A stretch of DNA of 22,295 nt. It comes from Actinomycetota bacterium. GTDB taxonomy: Bacteria; Actinomycetota; Actinomycetes; S36-B12; UBA5976. Of the stretch, positions 1 to 7,794 are shown one piece after another. Both the position numbers and the translations under genes were made by a program. Below the pieces are notes generated by a model that saw only the letters and a list, made by a program, of their open reading frames with translations, made no database searches and was not told the origin of the DNA. Where the stretch lies: positions 1-22,295 of the forward strand of contig CANBWF010000011.1 of assembly GCA_947373075.1 (NCBI GenBank), in the 5' to 3' direction. Numbering within the stretch: the stretch's first letter is position 1; the number at the start of each line of letters is the position of its first letter.

Positions 1-672
1 GCAGTTGACTTCACAAACCCAATGGGCTTGTGGCACTTCAACCTAACTGGTGGAGTTCAGGCTGTTGGTGTTTTGACATCTATCATCTTGATCTTCTCGC
101 TATTGCTTAGCGACTTCTTCGATTCAATCGGAACAGTTACTGGCTTGGCGAATGAAGCAGGTTTGATCCAGGAAGATGGCGAAATCGAGCACATTCGCGA
201 AATCTTGGTTGTTGATTCTGTTGCTGTAATGGCTGGTGCCGCTGGCGGCGTTTCATCTAATACTGCATACATTGAATCAGCATCAGGTGTTGGCGACGGC
301 GCTCGCACTGGTATCGCAAGCATCGTTACTGGCTTGATGTTCTTAGTCGCGCTGTTCCTAGCTCCACTAACTCAGGTTGTACCTTACGAAGCAGCTACAC
401 CAGCGCTTGTCATTGTTGGTTTCTTGATGTTCACTCAGATCCGCAAGATCCCAATGGATGACTACGCATTAGCAATTCCATGCTTCTTGACTATCATTCT
501 GATGCCATTCACCTACTCAATCACCAATGGTGTTGGCGCAGGTTTGGTTAGCTACGTTTTGATCAAGGTATGTCAGCGCAAGTTCAGTGAGATTTCCGTA
601 ATTATGTGGATCATCTCTTTGGCCTTCGTTGCCTACTTCGCTATCAATCCGCTAACCCAGCTGATCAAGTAA
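1..672 (+). CDS. NCS2-family purine permease, C-terminal part (5' end outside window)
   Basis: The frame is open from base 1, so about 223 C-terminal residues of a roughly 450-residue protein are present. The stretch SDFFDSIGTVTGLANEAGL matches the NCS2 AzgA/PbuG branch (adenine, guanine or hypoxanthine proton symporters), which carries a similar FDxxGT motif. A second conserved block (GAAGGVSSNTAYIESASG) is the family's substrate-site loop. About five hydrophobic membrane segments follow, consistent with an inner-membrane carrier. The substrate cannot be fixed from this half; hypoxanthine/guanine or adenine is most likely from family resemblance. The gene is convergent with DUF6104-kgd and ends at a shared hairpin. 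No frameshift is seen. Confidence 0.85.
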   Translation, partial: AVDFTNPMGLWHFNLTGGVQAVGVLTSIILIFSLLLSDFFDSIGTVTGLANEAGLIQEDGEIEHIREILVVDSVAVMAGAAGGVSSNTAYIESASGVGDGARTGIASIVTGLMFLVALFLAPLTQVVPYEAATPALVIVGFLMFTQIRKIPMDDYALAIPCFLTIILMPFTYSITNGVGAGLVSYVLIKVCQRKFSEISVIMWIISLAFVAYFAINPLTQLIK

Positions 673-695
673 GTTAAGCAACTAAAACTCAATAA

Positions 696-730
696 AATTG
701 GGGCGCATCCACAGCGGATGCGCCCCAATT
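696..730. terminator. Bidirectional terminator hairpin between convergent genes
   Basis: A perfect 15-bp inverted repeat (696-710 with 716-730) has a 5-base loop (ACAGC). It lies 24 bp after the permease stop and 17 bp before the DUF6104 stop. Short A/T-rich flanks on both sides suit termination of both transcripts. Confidence 0.85.
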
Positions 731-746
731 ACTTTTATGGCTTAAT

Positions 747-926
747 TTATTCGTCTACTTCTTCTTCATCCCGAGCTAACCAAGTCGCCAGGCGCTCAAT
801 CGGGATTTCAAAATCTGGATTCAGGTCAACAAATTCCTGAAGTTTGGCAGCGAGCCAACTCATTGAAACCTCTTCATCGCCTCGACGATTCTCGAGCTCT
901 TCAATACCACGGTCTGTGAAATACAT
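747..926 (-). CDS. DUF6104 family small protein
   Basis: This is a 59-residue acidic protein beginning MYFTDRGIEELENRRGDEEV and ending in an Asp/Glu-rich tail. I recognise it as the DUF6104 family known from Streptomyces and relatives. The frame stays open upstream to 1052, but that extension lies inside kgd and does not resemble the family. ATG at 926 is chosen because the family begins MYFTDRG and an AGGA element sits about 7 bases upstream. It starts 13 bp after the kgd stop on the same strand, so it is very likely co-transcribed with kgd. No function is known to me; linkage suggests a tie to 2-oxoglutarate metabolism, but that is only inference. Confidence 0.85.
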   Translation of the reverse strand: MYFTDRGIEELENRRGDEEVSMSWLAAKLQEFVDLNPDFEIPIERLATWLARDEEEVDE

Positions 927-939
927 GAATGTTCCTGTC

Positions 940-3900
940 TTAGCTAAATGCCTGTGCGACAAGCGCTTCTTGTTCGAGTTCGTGGCGGTGATGTGAGCCA
1001 ACAGCCGGCGAAGATGAAGCAGGACGAGACACCAAGCTGATTGGATGATCAATAACCTGTGGCAAATTCAGCATCATGAAGCTGCCTGCCCCTTGGTTAC
1101 GTGGTTCTTCCTGAACCCAGCGGACTTCCTGCAGGTTCGGGAACGAAGCAATTTCAGGTGGCAACGTAATTTGTGGCAACGGATACAGACGCTCTAAGCG
1201 AATGATTGCAACGTCTTTGCGACCAGTCTTTTCGCGCTCGGCCAACAAGTCGTAGTACACCTTGCCGCTGCACAAGAGAACAGTTGTTACATCCTGTTTG
1301 TTCACAGACTCATCCGGCAACATGGAACGGAATGAACCCGATGTGAAGTCCTGCGTTTTTGAGGTCGCATATTTTGCACGAAGCAAAGACTTCGGGGTGA
1401 AAATAACAAGCGGACGAATTAGTGGTGAATAAACCTGCCAGCGCAGTAAGTGGAAATACGAAGCTGGAGTTGATGGCATTGCAACAGTGATGTTGTCCTG
1501 CGCACATAGTTGCAAGAAGCGTTCTACTCGTGCTGACGAGTGATCAGGGCCCTGACCTTCGTAACCGTGGGGGAGAAGCATGGTTACATCGCTTCGCTGT
1601 GCCCATTTTTGCTCGCCAGAACTTATGAACTCATCAATGATGGTTTGCGCACCGTTTACGAAATCACCAAACTGCGCTTCCCACATAACTAACGCCTCAG
1701 GGCGGATAACCGAGTAACCGTATTCGAATCCAAGTGCAGCAAATTCACTGAGCAATGAGTCGTAGACAGAGAGTTTTGCATCGCCTTCGTAGCACTGCTT
1801 TAACGGCTTGTATTGCCAGCCGGTTTCCTTATCAACGATTACTGCGTGGCGATGCCCGAATGTTCCACGACGGCTATCTTGGCCAGCAAGGCGAACTGTC
1901 TTGCCTTCAGTTAGCAGTGAACCAAATGCGAGTGCTTCACCCATACCCCAATCGATGGAGTCAGATTCAATCATTTCTGCACGACGCTGCAACTGCGGTG
2001 CTAGACGAGGGTGAACGGTGAAACCTTCAGGCATTGTTAGCTGGCTTGCCACAACCCGATCAATAACAGCCTGAGTAATTGCGGTTGGTACTTCACTTGG
2101 TGGCTGCTGCGGAGCAAGAGTCTGTTGACCAGTCGCGATAACTTCACTTACATCTGAGCTGAAGTCTTCATGTGAGCTAGCTTTTGTTTCTTGGAACACA
2201 CGCTCAAGTTCGTCCTGGTAGTGCTTTAGAACTTCGTCAGCTTCTTCACTGCTGATGTCTCCACGACCAATTAGCGCCTCGGTGTACAACTTACGAGTTG
2301 AGCGCTTGTTGTCGATGATTTCGTACATCAACGGCTGAGTTAGCGATGGGTCATCAGCTTCATTGTGGCCACGACGACGGTAGCAAACTAGGTCAATAAC
2401 AACATCGCGATGGAAAGCCTGACGGAAATCAAATGCAAGTTGGGCAACCCAAATAACAGCCTCTGGATCATCGCCATTCACGTGGAAAACTGGCGATTGA
2501 ATCATGCGAGCAACATCAGTTGCATACACGCTGGAGCGACTGTATTTCGGTGAGGTGGTGAAACCAACTTGGTTGTTAACAACAAGGTGGATTGTGCCAC
2601 CCACGCGGTATCCCTGGAGTTGACTGAACTGCAAAGTTTCAGCAACCACACCTTGGCCGGCAAACGCTGCGTCGCCGTGCATAAGGATTGGAAGTACTGA
2701 GTATTCATCTTTGCCGAGCATGTCCTGCTTGGCGCGAACGATACCTTCTAGAACTGGGTTAACTGCTTCTAGATGTGATGGGTTGGCAGCTAAATAAACA
2801 TCAACTGACTTGCCACTTGAACCTTCAAAACGACCTTGTGTACCCAAGTGGTACTTAACATCGCCCGAGCCTTGAACAGATTCCACGCCATAGTTACCTT
2901 CAAACTCGTTGAAGATGCGGCCGTAGCTCTTGCCGGCAATGTTTGCCAATACATTTAACCGGCCACGGTGCGGCATGCCTATGCAAACTTGTGCAAGATC
3001 ATTTTCCGCAGAAGCCTGCAAGATTTGATCGATAAGTGGGATTGCACTCTCGCCACCTTCAAGGCTAAAGCGCTTTTGGCCTACAAATTTTGTCTGCAAA
3101 AACGTTTCGAATGCTTCTGCTTCATTGAGTTTGCGCAGGATTCTTAGTTGTTCTTCACGATCAAGTTTGTCGTGAGCTTTCTCAAACCGCTCTTGGATCC
3201 ATTTGCGTTGCACTGGGTCTTGTATGTGCATGTATTCAACGCCAATTGTGCGGCAGTATGCATCGCGAAGAATGCCCAGAATGTCACGCAGTTTTGCAAA
3301 TGGCTTTCCGCCAAATCCACCGGTAGCAAATTCACGATCGAGATCCCAAAGAGTCAGCCCGTGGTTAGCCACATCTAGGTCTGGGTGAATACGCGCTTCG
3401 TAAGTTAGCGGATCTGTATCGGCCATTAAGTGCCCGCGAACTCGGTACGCATGAATCATCTGTTGAACTCGAGCAGTTTTATCGAGAACATCATCACGAG
3501 TTGCAGCAATATCTTCAGCCCAACGAATCGGCACATATGGGATGCGAAGTGAGCGGAAGATGTCGTCGTAGAAGTTATCGCCACCAAGTAGCAGCTGGTG
3601 CACTCGTCGGAGGAAATCACCGGACTGTGCGCCTTGGATAACTCGATGATCGTAAGTGCTGGTGAGTGTCAGAATTTTGCTAATGGCATTGCGAGTGATT
3701 GTTTCTTGCGACGCACCTTGCCATTCGGCTGGGTAATCCATAGCGCCAACAGCAACAATTAGTCCTTGTCCTGGCATCAACCTTGGCACAGAATGTACGG
3801 TGCCTATGGTGCCTGGATTAGTCAGGCTGACTGTGATTCCTTGGAAGTCTTCAACAGTTAGTTCAGCATTGCGAGCCTTCTTTAGAACGACATCGTATGC

Positions 3901-4644
3901 ATGCCAGAACTGGGCGAAATCCATATTTTCCGCGGACTTAATGGCTGGCACCATTAGTTGGCGAGTGCCGTCAGGCTTACTCAAATCGATGGCCAAGCCC
4001 ATGTTCACATGTTCGTTGCGCAGGATTGCTGGCTTGTCATCAAGAGTTGTGTAAGCCACATTCATGTCAGGCATTTCAGCGAGTGCACGAACGATTGCGT
4101 AACCGATTAGGTGGGTGAAACTGATTTTTCCACCACGCGCGCGAGTCAAATGGTTGTTGATGACGGTTCGGTTGTCTATCAAAAGTTTTGCCGGGATTGC
4201 CCGAACGCTCGTTGCTGTAGGAACACTAAGGCTTGCTTCCATGTTTGTTACAACTCGAGCAGCTGGTCCTTTAAGTTTCTCTGGCCCTGCGCCGACTTGG
4301 CTGGCTGCAACAGCAGGAGCCGGCAGAGTTTCATCACGAGGCGTTGATCGTGTTGGCACTGGTCGAGAGACTGGTTGGGCAGCGACTGGTTGTGGGGGAG
4401 TCACTGCAATCGGAGCAGGAACTACAGCAGGTTCAACGGTTGATTGAACGGGCACTGCAGGAGTGGCTGGCGTGCTGGTACTTGGCGCAGTTGACTCTGG
4501 GGCAATCGGGTTATTTGGATCGTAAGTTTCAAAGAATGACCACCAGGCTGAATTAACAGACTGTTTATCTTCTAAATATTGTTGATATAACTCATCGACG
4601 AGCCAGTCATTGGCTCCGAATGGACTGCTGGTCTGATTAGACAC
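940..4644 (-). CDS. kgd: Multifunctional 2-oxoglutarate metabolism enzyme (E2o-E1o fusion, KGD type)
   Basis: At 1234 residues it is nearly identical in length to mycobacterial Kgd (about 1230). Residues 1-43 are the E1o N-terminal segment, followed by a Pro/Ala/Thr-rich linker (about 44-115). An E2 succinyltransferase catalytic domain (about 120-350) carries the DHRVIQG active-site motif around H333. The thiamine-diphosphate E1o domain (about 370-1234) contains MPHRGRLNVL (557-566) and the cofactor motif HGDAAFAGQG (656-665). There is no lipoyl domain, as expected for this fusion; a separate lipoylated E2 supplies it. The enzyme decarboxylates 2-oxoglutarate in the TCA cycle and can also show carboligase activity. 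The start is GTG at 4644, supported by GAGGAAGG about 8 bases upstream. All key motifs appear intact. It needs TPP, which connects it to the TPP-riboswitch operon nearby. Confidence 0.97.
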   Translation of the reverse strand: MSNQTSSPFGANDWLVDELYQQYLEDKQSVNSAWWSFFETYDPNNPIAPESTAPSTSTPATPAVPVQSTVEPAVVPAPIAVTPPQPVAAQPVSRPVPTRSTPRDETLPAPAVAASQVGAGPEKLKGPAARVVTNMEASLSVPTATSVRAIPAKLLIDNRTVINNHLTRARGGKISFTHLIGYAIVRALAEMPDMNVAYTTLDDKPAILRNEHVNMGLAIDLSKPDGTRQLMVPAIKSAENMDFAQFWHAYDVVLKKARNAELTVEDFQGITVSLTNPGTIGTVHSVPRLMPGQGLIVAVGAMDYPAEWQGASQETITRNAISKILTLTSTYDHRVIQGAQSGDFLRRVHQLLLGGDNFYDDIFRSLRIPYVPIRWAEDIAATRDDVLDKTARVQQMIHAYRVRGHLMADTDPLTYEARIHPDLDVANHGLTLWDLDREFATGGFGGKPFAKLRDILGILRDAYCRTIGVEYMHIQDPVQRKWIQERFEKAHDKLDREEQLRILRKLNEAEAFETFLQTKFVGQKRFSLEGGESAIPLIDQILQASAENDLAQVCIGMPHRGRLNVLANIAGKSYGRIFNEFEGNYGVESVQGSGDVKYHLGTQGRFEGSSGKSVDVYLAANPSHLEAVNPVLEGIVRAKQDMLGKDEYSVLPILMHGDAAFAGQGVVAETLQFSQLQGYRVGGTIHLVVNNQVGFTTSPKYSRSSVYATDVARMIQSPVFHVNGDDPEAVIWVAQLAFDFRQAFHRDVVIDLVCYRRRGHNEADDPSLTQPLMYEIIDNKRSTRKLYTEALIGRGDISSEEADEVLKHYQDELERVFQETKASSHEDFSSDVSEVIATGQQTLAPQQPPSEVPTAITQAVIDRVVASQLTMPEGFTVHPRLAPQLQRRAEMIESDSIDWGMGEALAFGSLLTEGKTVRLAGQDSRRGTFGHRHAVIVDKETGWQYKPLKQCYEGDAKLSVYDSLLSEFAALGFEYGYSVIRPEALVMWEAQFGDFVNGAQTIIDEFISSGEQKWAQRSDVTMLLPHGYEGQGPDHSSARVERFLQLCAQDNITVAMPSTPASYFHLLRWQVYSPLIRPLVIFTPKSLLRAKYATSKTQDFTSGSFRSMLPDESVNKQDVTTVLLCSGKVYYDLLAEREKTGRKDVAIIRLERLYPLPQITLPPEIASFPNLQEVRWVQEEPRNQGAGSFMMLNLPQVIDHPISLVSRPASSSPAVGSHHRHELEQEALVAQAFS

Positions 4645-4744
4645 TTAAAGCGGCCTTCCTCATTGATTGCCTATGTGCTAAGCGTACTCGCTATTTGTTT
4701 TGTGTAAATGTGCGGTCTATATGAATGTCAGGCAAAGTGGACTT

Positions 4745-5485
4745 ATGACATCAAAATCGTGGCCAGACATGACCGACAAAGTGGTTTGGATAACTGGTGG
4801 CTCGCGTGGAATTGGTTTCGCTGCCGCAACCGAATTAGCCACAGCTGGGGCAACCGTTGTATTGCTTGGTAGCACAGAGGAATCAGCCCAGAATGCAGCC
4901 GAATCCCTTGTTTCAAAGGGACTTGATGTCATCGGGTTAGGTTTGAACATCGCTGATTCTGCCGCAGTTGCTGACAAAGTTGGAAATCACCCATTGGCTG
5001 CAGGGGCAGATGTGCTTATTAATTGCGCTGGCGTCATGAGCGACAAGATGGCGAAAACTCTGAGAGCAACCACTGTGGAGTGGGACCGTGTTATGGGAAT
5101 TAACTTCAATGGCACTCTCAACATGATCCAAGCGATTACTCCGGGCATGGTCGATCGCCGTAGTGGTCGTGTGATTAATGTTTCTGCTTGTCTTGGGAGA
5201 TTCTCTGGACCAGGTCTTGCTGGCGGATTAGCGCCTTATCGAATTTCAAAAACCGCAGTCAATGCCTTAACAAAAAACTTGGCCGCCGAACTTGGTTCGG
5301 GCAAGCGTGGCGTTTTGGTTGATGCGATGTGCCCTAATCACACTAGTACTGACATGGGTGGCCCCGATGCCCCGCGCAGCCCTGAGCAGGCAGCCGACAC
5401 AATTATTTGGCTAGCAACGCGTGAACATGAAGAAGAATCTCAGACTGGCCTCCTTTGGGAAGACCGCCAAATAGTTCCGTGGTAA
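4745..5485 (+). CDS. Short-chain dehydrogenase/reductase (SDR) family oxidoreductase
   Basis: From ATG 4745 this is 246 residues, a classical SDR length. It has the Rossmann motif TGGSRGIG (17-24), NCAG (93-96), and a complete catalytic tetrad N120, S147, Y165 and K169 (YRISK). The C-terminal GLLWEDRQIVPW resembles the end of actinobacterial carbonyl-reductase-like SDRs. It is a cytosolic NAD(P)-dependent oxidoreductase of unknown substrate. Earlier in-frame ATGs (4700, 4721) add residues unlike the family; ATG 4769 is an alternative. It is divergent from kgd across about 100 bp that must hold both promoters. Its stop codon directly abuts the stop of the convergent kinase gene. Confidence 0.85.
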   Translation: MTSKSWPDMTDKVVWITGGSRGIGFAAATELATAGATVVLLGSTEESAQNAAESLVSKGLDVIGLGLNIADSAAVADKVGNHPLAAGADVLINCAGVMSDKMAKTLRATTVEWDRVMGINFNGTLNMIQAITPGMVDRRSGRVINVSACLGRFSGPGLAGGLAPYRISKTAVNALTKNLAAELGSGKRGVLVDAMCPNHTSTDMGGPDAPRSPEQAADTIIWLATREHEEESQTGLLWEDRQIVPW

Positions 5486-6037
5486 TTAGTTTGTCTGAAG
5501 CGCAAAGTCGGCTTTGTCGCCAACTTTATATTTTTTGAAATATTCTTTTTCCATTTTTTGCCAAACCAACATTTGCTCACGAATGTGTTCGCCATCTCTA
5601 CCAAGCACGCGTTTTAGTAACAATTTTTCATTTGCTTCAAGCCAAATTTTCAAGCAGGAGTTCTCTAGGTTCTTTGGATGCATAGCGCCAACACCCTCGA
5701 TTATTAAATAGTCGCTCGGTGCTAAATCGATCCAGTTGATGAATTGATTCTGGTACCAATCATATTTTTGGTAATGAATGTTTGATTCCTGTTGAAGGGG
5801 AGTAAAAATTTGTTCGGCAATCCGGGCATACAGGTCATCATTGATTGGTTTATCCCAACCCTTGTAAAGATCGTCCATTGAAATTACCGGACAGCCAGCA
5901 AGTGTTTGGGCAAGGTGATGAGCAAAAGTTGTTTTGCCTGAGCCAGCTGGTCCATCAATCAAAACAACACGAGTTTTGCCGCATAGTGTTGTGCTTTTGT
6001 TCACATCAGCAGCTATTGCATCCATTGCACTCGCCAT
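5486..6037 (-). CDS. Uridine-kinase-like P-loop kinase, candidate thiamine-salvage kinase
   Basis: The 183-residue protein has a clear Walker A, GPAGSGKT (29-36). It also has an acidic MDDLY motif (54-58) typical of uridine kinase/phosphoribulokinase relatives, IIEGVGA (112-118), and a basic lid region around 143-153 (RVLGRDGEHIR). The fold class (NTP-dependent small-molecule kinase) is well supported; the substrate is not. Similar stand-alone kinases are common in Actinobacteria and usually labelled uridine kinase. Here it starts 5 bp after the stop of the PnuC-type transporter gene headed by a TPP riboswitch. Phosphorylating imported thiamine, or another vitamin precursor, is therefore an attractive inference. 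The SD is weak, consistent with translational coupling. ATG at 6025 is an alternative start. Confidence 0.8.
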   Translation of the reverse strand: MASAMDAIAADVNKSTTLCGKTRVVLIDGPAGSGKTTFAHHLAQTLAGCPVISMDDLYKGWDKPINDDLYARIAEQIFTPLQQESNIHYQKYDWYQNQFINWIDLAPSDYLIIEGVGAMHPKNLENSCLKIWLEANEKLLLKRVLGRDGEHIREQMLVWQKMEKEYFKKYKVGDKADFALQTN

Positions 6038-6042
6038 AAGTT

Positions 6043-6675
6043 TTATGCGCTAACTGGTTGCAGGGTTTCGCGGGCGAGGTCATTGCGACCCCACTTCAAC
6101 CAACCGCGAACTGCTATGGCTGTGAACAATACATATAGTGCGGCAGTGAAAGTGAGGTGCTGGTTGAAGTATTCAACTGAGTACACAGCATCAACTATGA
6201 ACCACAATGCCCAGTTTTCACGATATTCAAGCACCATGATTACTTGCGCCACGACACTAAAGACCAGGCCAAATGAATCTGGCCAAGTTGCCGCAGCGCC
6301 CCATGAGGCTAGAAGGGGAGCGAGGGCAACCCAACATAGAAGTCCACCAATGCCAATTAGCAAGTACTGTTTTGTTGTGCCCTTGCGCGGTTCAGCACCT
6401 TTTGGTCCCCAACCAAGCCAGCCCCAAATTGCTGCGCCAATGAATACAACCTGCAAAATTGCGCTTGCGTAGAGATTCCACTGGAAAAATAGCCAACCGT
6501 AGAGTGCGCTACTTAGTCCCCACCAAGGCCAAGTCCAAGTTTTTCCTGTGGTTCCTAGCCAAACACCGATCAGCGATGTGATGACTGCAACGAATTCCAA
6601 ACGGGTTAAGTTGTATTCCCAGATTGTTGCGAGCGATTGCATCATTGTTTCGTTGATTGAATGAAATATAGACAT
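6043..6675 (-). CDS. pnuT: PnuC-family vitamin transporter, probably thiamine transporter PnuT
   Basis: The 210-residue, strongly hydrophobic protein has six or seven membrane segments and many Trp residues. These include WPWWGLSSALYGWLFFQW and ILQVVFIGAAIWGWLGW, which are hallmarks of the PnuC/SWEET-like nicotinamide riboside transporter family. PnuC proteins are facilitators that depend on intracellular phosphorylation to trap the vitamin. Family members under a TPP riboswitch are called PnuT and move thiamine. A TPP riboswitch lies directly upstream here, which favours thiamine over nicotinamide riboside. The start ATG has a strong AGGAGGA five bases away (6681-6687). A kinase gene follows after 5 bp. 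The family call is near certain; the thiamine specificity rests on the riboswitch. Confidence 0.88.
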   Translation of the reverse strand: MSIFHSINETMMQSLATIWEYNLTRLEFVAVITSLIGVWLGTTGKTWTWPWWGLSSALYGWLFFQWNLYASAILQVVFIGAAIWGWLGWGPKGAEPRKGTTKQYLLIGIGGLLCWVALAPLLASWGAAATWPDSFGLVFSVVAQVIMVLEYRENWALWFIVDAVYSVEYFNQHLTFTAALYVLFTAIAVRGWLKWGRNDLARETLQPVSA

Positions 6676-6680
6676 TTGTA

Positions 6681-6756
6681 TCCTCCTCAGGCTGGCATTA
6701 CCCAGCCGGTATGACGGTCGGTGAATTTCACCCTCTCAGCCATTCGGCTCCCGTGT
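6681..6756 (-). ncRNA. TPP riboswitch (THI element) upstream of pnuT
   Basis: Read on the minus strand, the leader has the pyrimidine-sensing CTGAGA (6734-6739) within GGCTGAGAGGG. A P3 hairpin (GGTGAAATTCACC) comes next, then the conserved CTGGGTAATGCCAGC (6691-6705), in the order of the TPP aptamer. A GGGAGCC near 6746-6752 matches the 5' conserved block. The usual ACCTGAT before CTGG is reduced to ACCGG, a departure worth noting. The 3' end runs into the SD AGGAGGA (6681-6687), so ligand binding probably controls translation initiation. A possible -10 (TAGAGT) is at 6770-6775 on the minus strand. Low TPP should switch on thiamine uptake. Confidence 0.88.
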
Positions 6757-6846
6757 ACTTGCTGTTTTCACTCTAGACCACAACACAGGGATGTGCTTGC
6801 CACCTTTGTTCACTGATAAAGTCGCAGTGTTCGACGTCTTGAAAAT

Positions 6847-6919
6847 GCCCGCATAGCTCAGTGGATAGAGCGTCTGCCTCCGGAGCAGAAGGTCGTAGGT
6901 TCGACTCCTACTGCGGGCA
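6847..6919 (+). tRNA. tRNA-Arg (anticodon CCG)
   Basis: A complete 73-base cloverleaf is visible. The acceptor stem GCCCGCA pairs with TGCGGGC, followed by discriminator A. The D-arm is GCTC-AGTGGATA-GAGC. The anticodon stem TCTGC/GCAGA has loop CTCCGGA with anticodon CCG at 6880-6882. The T-arm is GTAGG-TTCGACT-CCTAC. CCA is not encoded. It decodes CGG. No duplicated 3' tRNA fragment, as expected of an attachment site, was seen in the window. Confidence 0.97.
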
Positions 6920-6957
6920 CTTTTGCAACCTAGACATTTACATATATCTTTGTATCT

Positions 6958-7794
6958 ATGACTTCCCCTGTCGCCAAGTTAGGTAATCGTCGTATTACCG
7001 GCAAGGAACAGTTTTATACGCCGCCTGCTACGGCTTCTTGGGTAGTTGAACGGGTACTTGAGTTGGCGCCGGAATCACGAAATAAAGTTTGGCTTGAGCC
7101 AAGTGCTGGATCAGGCGCATTTATTGATGCGCTAGCCCAGGTTGGTATTTCAGATGTGCTAGCTATGGATATCGAGCCGGCACATCCGCTAGTTCGCAAA
7201 AAGGATTTCTTAACTTGGCGACCAACCGCAAAAGATCTGGTTGCAATCGGTAACCCACCGTTCGGCCGTAACAATTCGCTATCTATTCCTTTTTTCAATA
7301 AGTGTGCGCAGTTCAGCTCGACGATTGCATTTATCCTCCCCAGGTCTTGGCGTAAGTGGAGTGTTACGAATCGACTCTCGATGGATTTCACTTGCATTTC
7401 GGATGAAGATCTAAACATCAACTATGTGGATGTTTTTGGCGCTGATGTTTATGCAAGAAATAATTTGCGTACATGTTTGCAGGTTTGGACTCGCACCTCG
7501 ATTCCGCGTGAACGAGTACGAATCATTGATCATGGCTTTGTCGAAAAGGTTTCGCCACAGGATGCTGACATTGCACTAAAAGTCTTTGGTTACGGCTGCG
7601 GAACTGTGCTTACTGAATTTACGCGAGTGCCAAACACAACTTTGATGTTCCTTAAGGTTAACGATCGTCGTGCAGTAAAGGCACTGCGGGAAGCACCGCT
7701 TTCTAAGTACTTCAACAATGTTGCTTACACAGAGGCACTAGCTTTTACCGAAGTTAACGATGCGCTGAATCGCGCGCTAATTAAAACTATTTAG
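6958..7794 (+). CDS. Orphan adenine-type DNA methyltransferase (class I SAM-dependent)
   Basis: The 278-residue protein opens with EQFYTPPATASWVVERVL (17-34), typical of motif X in gamma-class N6-adenine methyltransferases. The SAM-binding motif I is EPSAGSGAF (47-55), and the catalytic motif IV is NPPFG (99-103). The first half is the catalytic domain; the rest (about 130-278) has no recognisable target-recognition domain, so the specificity is unknown. No restriction endonuclease or specificity gene is adjacent, making it solitary. It lies 38 bp downstream of tRNA-Arg, and its stop overlaps the convergent vanY-like gene by 8 bp. There is no SD; a TATCTT box 7 bases before ATG suggests a leaderless transcript. 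A phage or RNA-modifying origin cannot be excluded. Confidence 0.75.
   Translation: MTSPVAKLGNRRITGKEQFYTPPATASWVVERVLELAPESRNKVWLEPSAGSGAFIDALAQVGISDVLAMDIEPAHPLVRKKDFLTWRPTAKDLVAIGNPPFGRNNSLSIPFFNKCAQFSSTIAFILPRSWRKWSVTNRLSMDFTCISDEDLNINYVDVFGADVYARNNLRTCLQVWTRTSIPRERVRIIDHGFVEKVSPQDADIALKVFGYGCGTVLTEFTRVPNTTLMFLKVNDRRAVKALREAPLSKYFNNVAYTEALAFTEVNDALNRALIKTI

Noticed and set aside
927..1052. N-terminal extension of DUF6104 to an upstream ATG
   Set aside because: It lies within the kgd 3' end, lacks homology to the family, and the MYFTDRG start has its own SD.
4700..4744. Earlier ATGs for the short-chain dehydrogenase
   Set aside because: The added residues do not fit the SDR N-terminus and no SD precedes them; the Rossmann motif is already at the usual distance from 4745.
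7014..7421. Minus-strand frame opposite the methyltransferase gene
   Set aside because: A shadow frame; the plus strand carries clear SAM and NPPF motifs and the antisense product resembles nothing.
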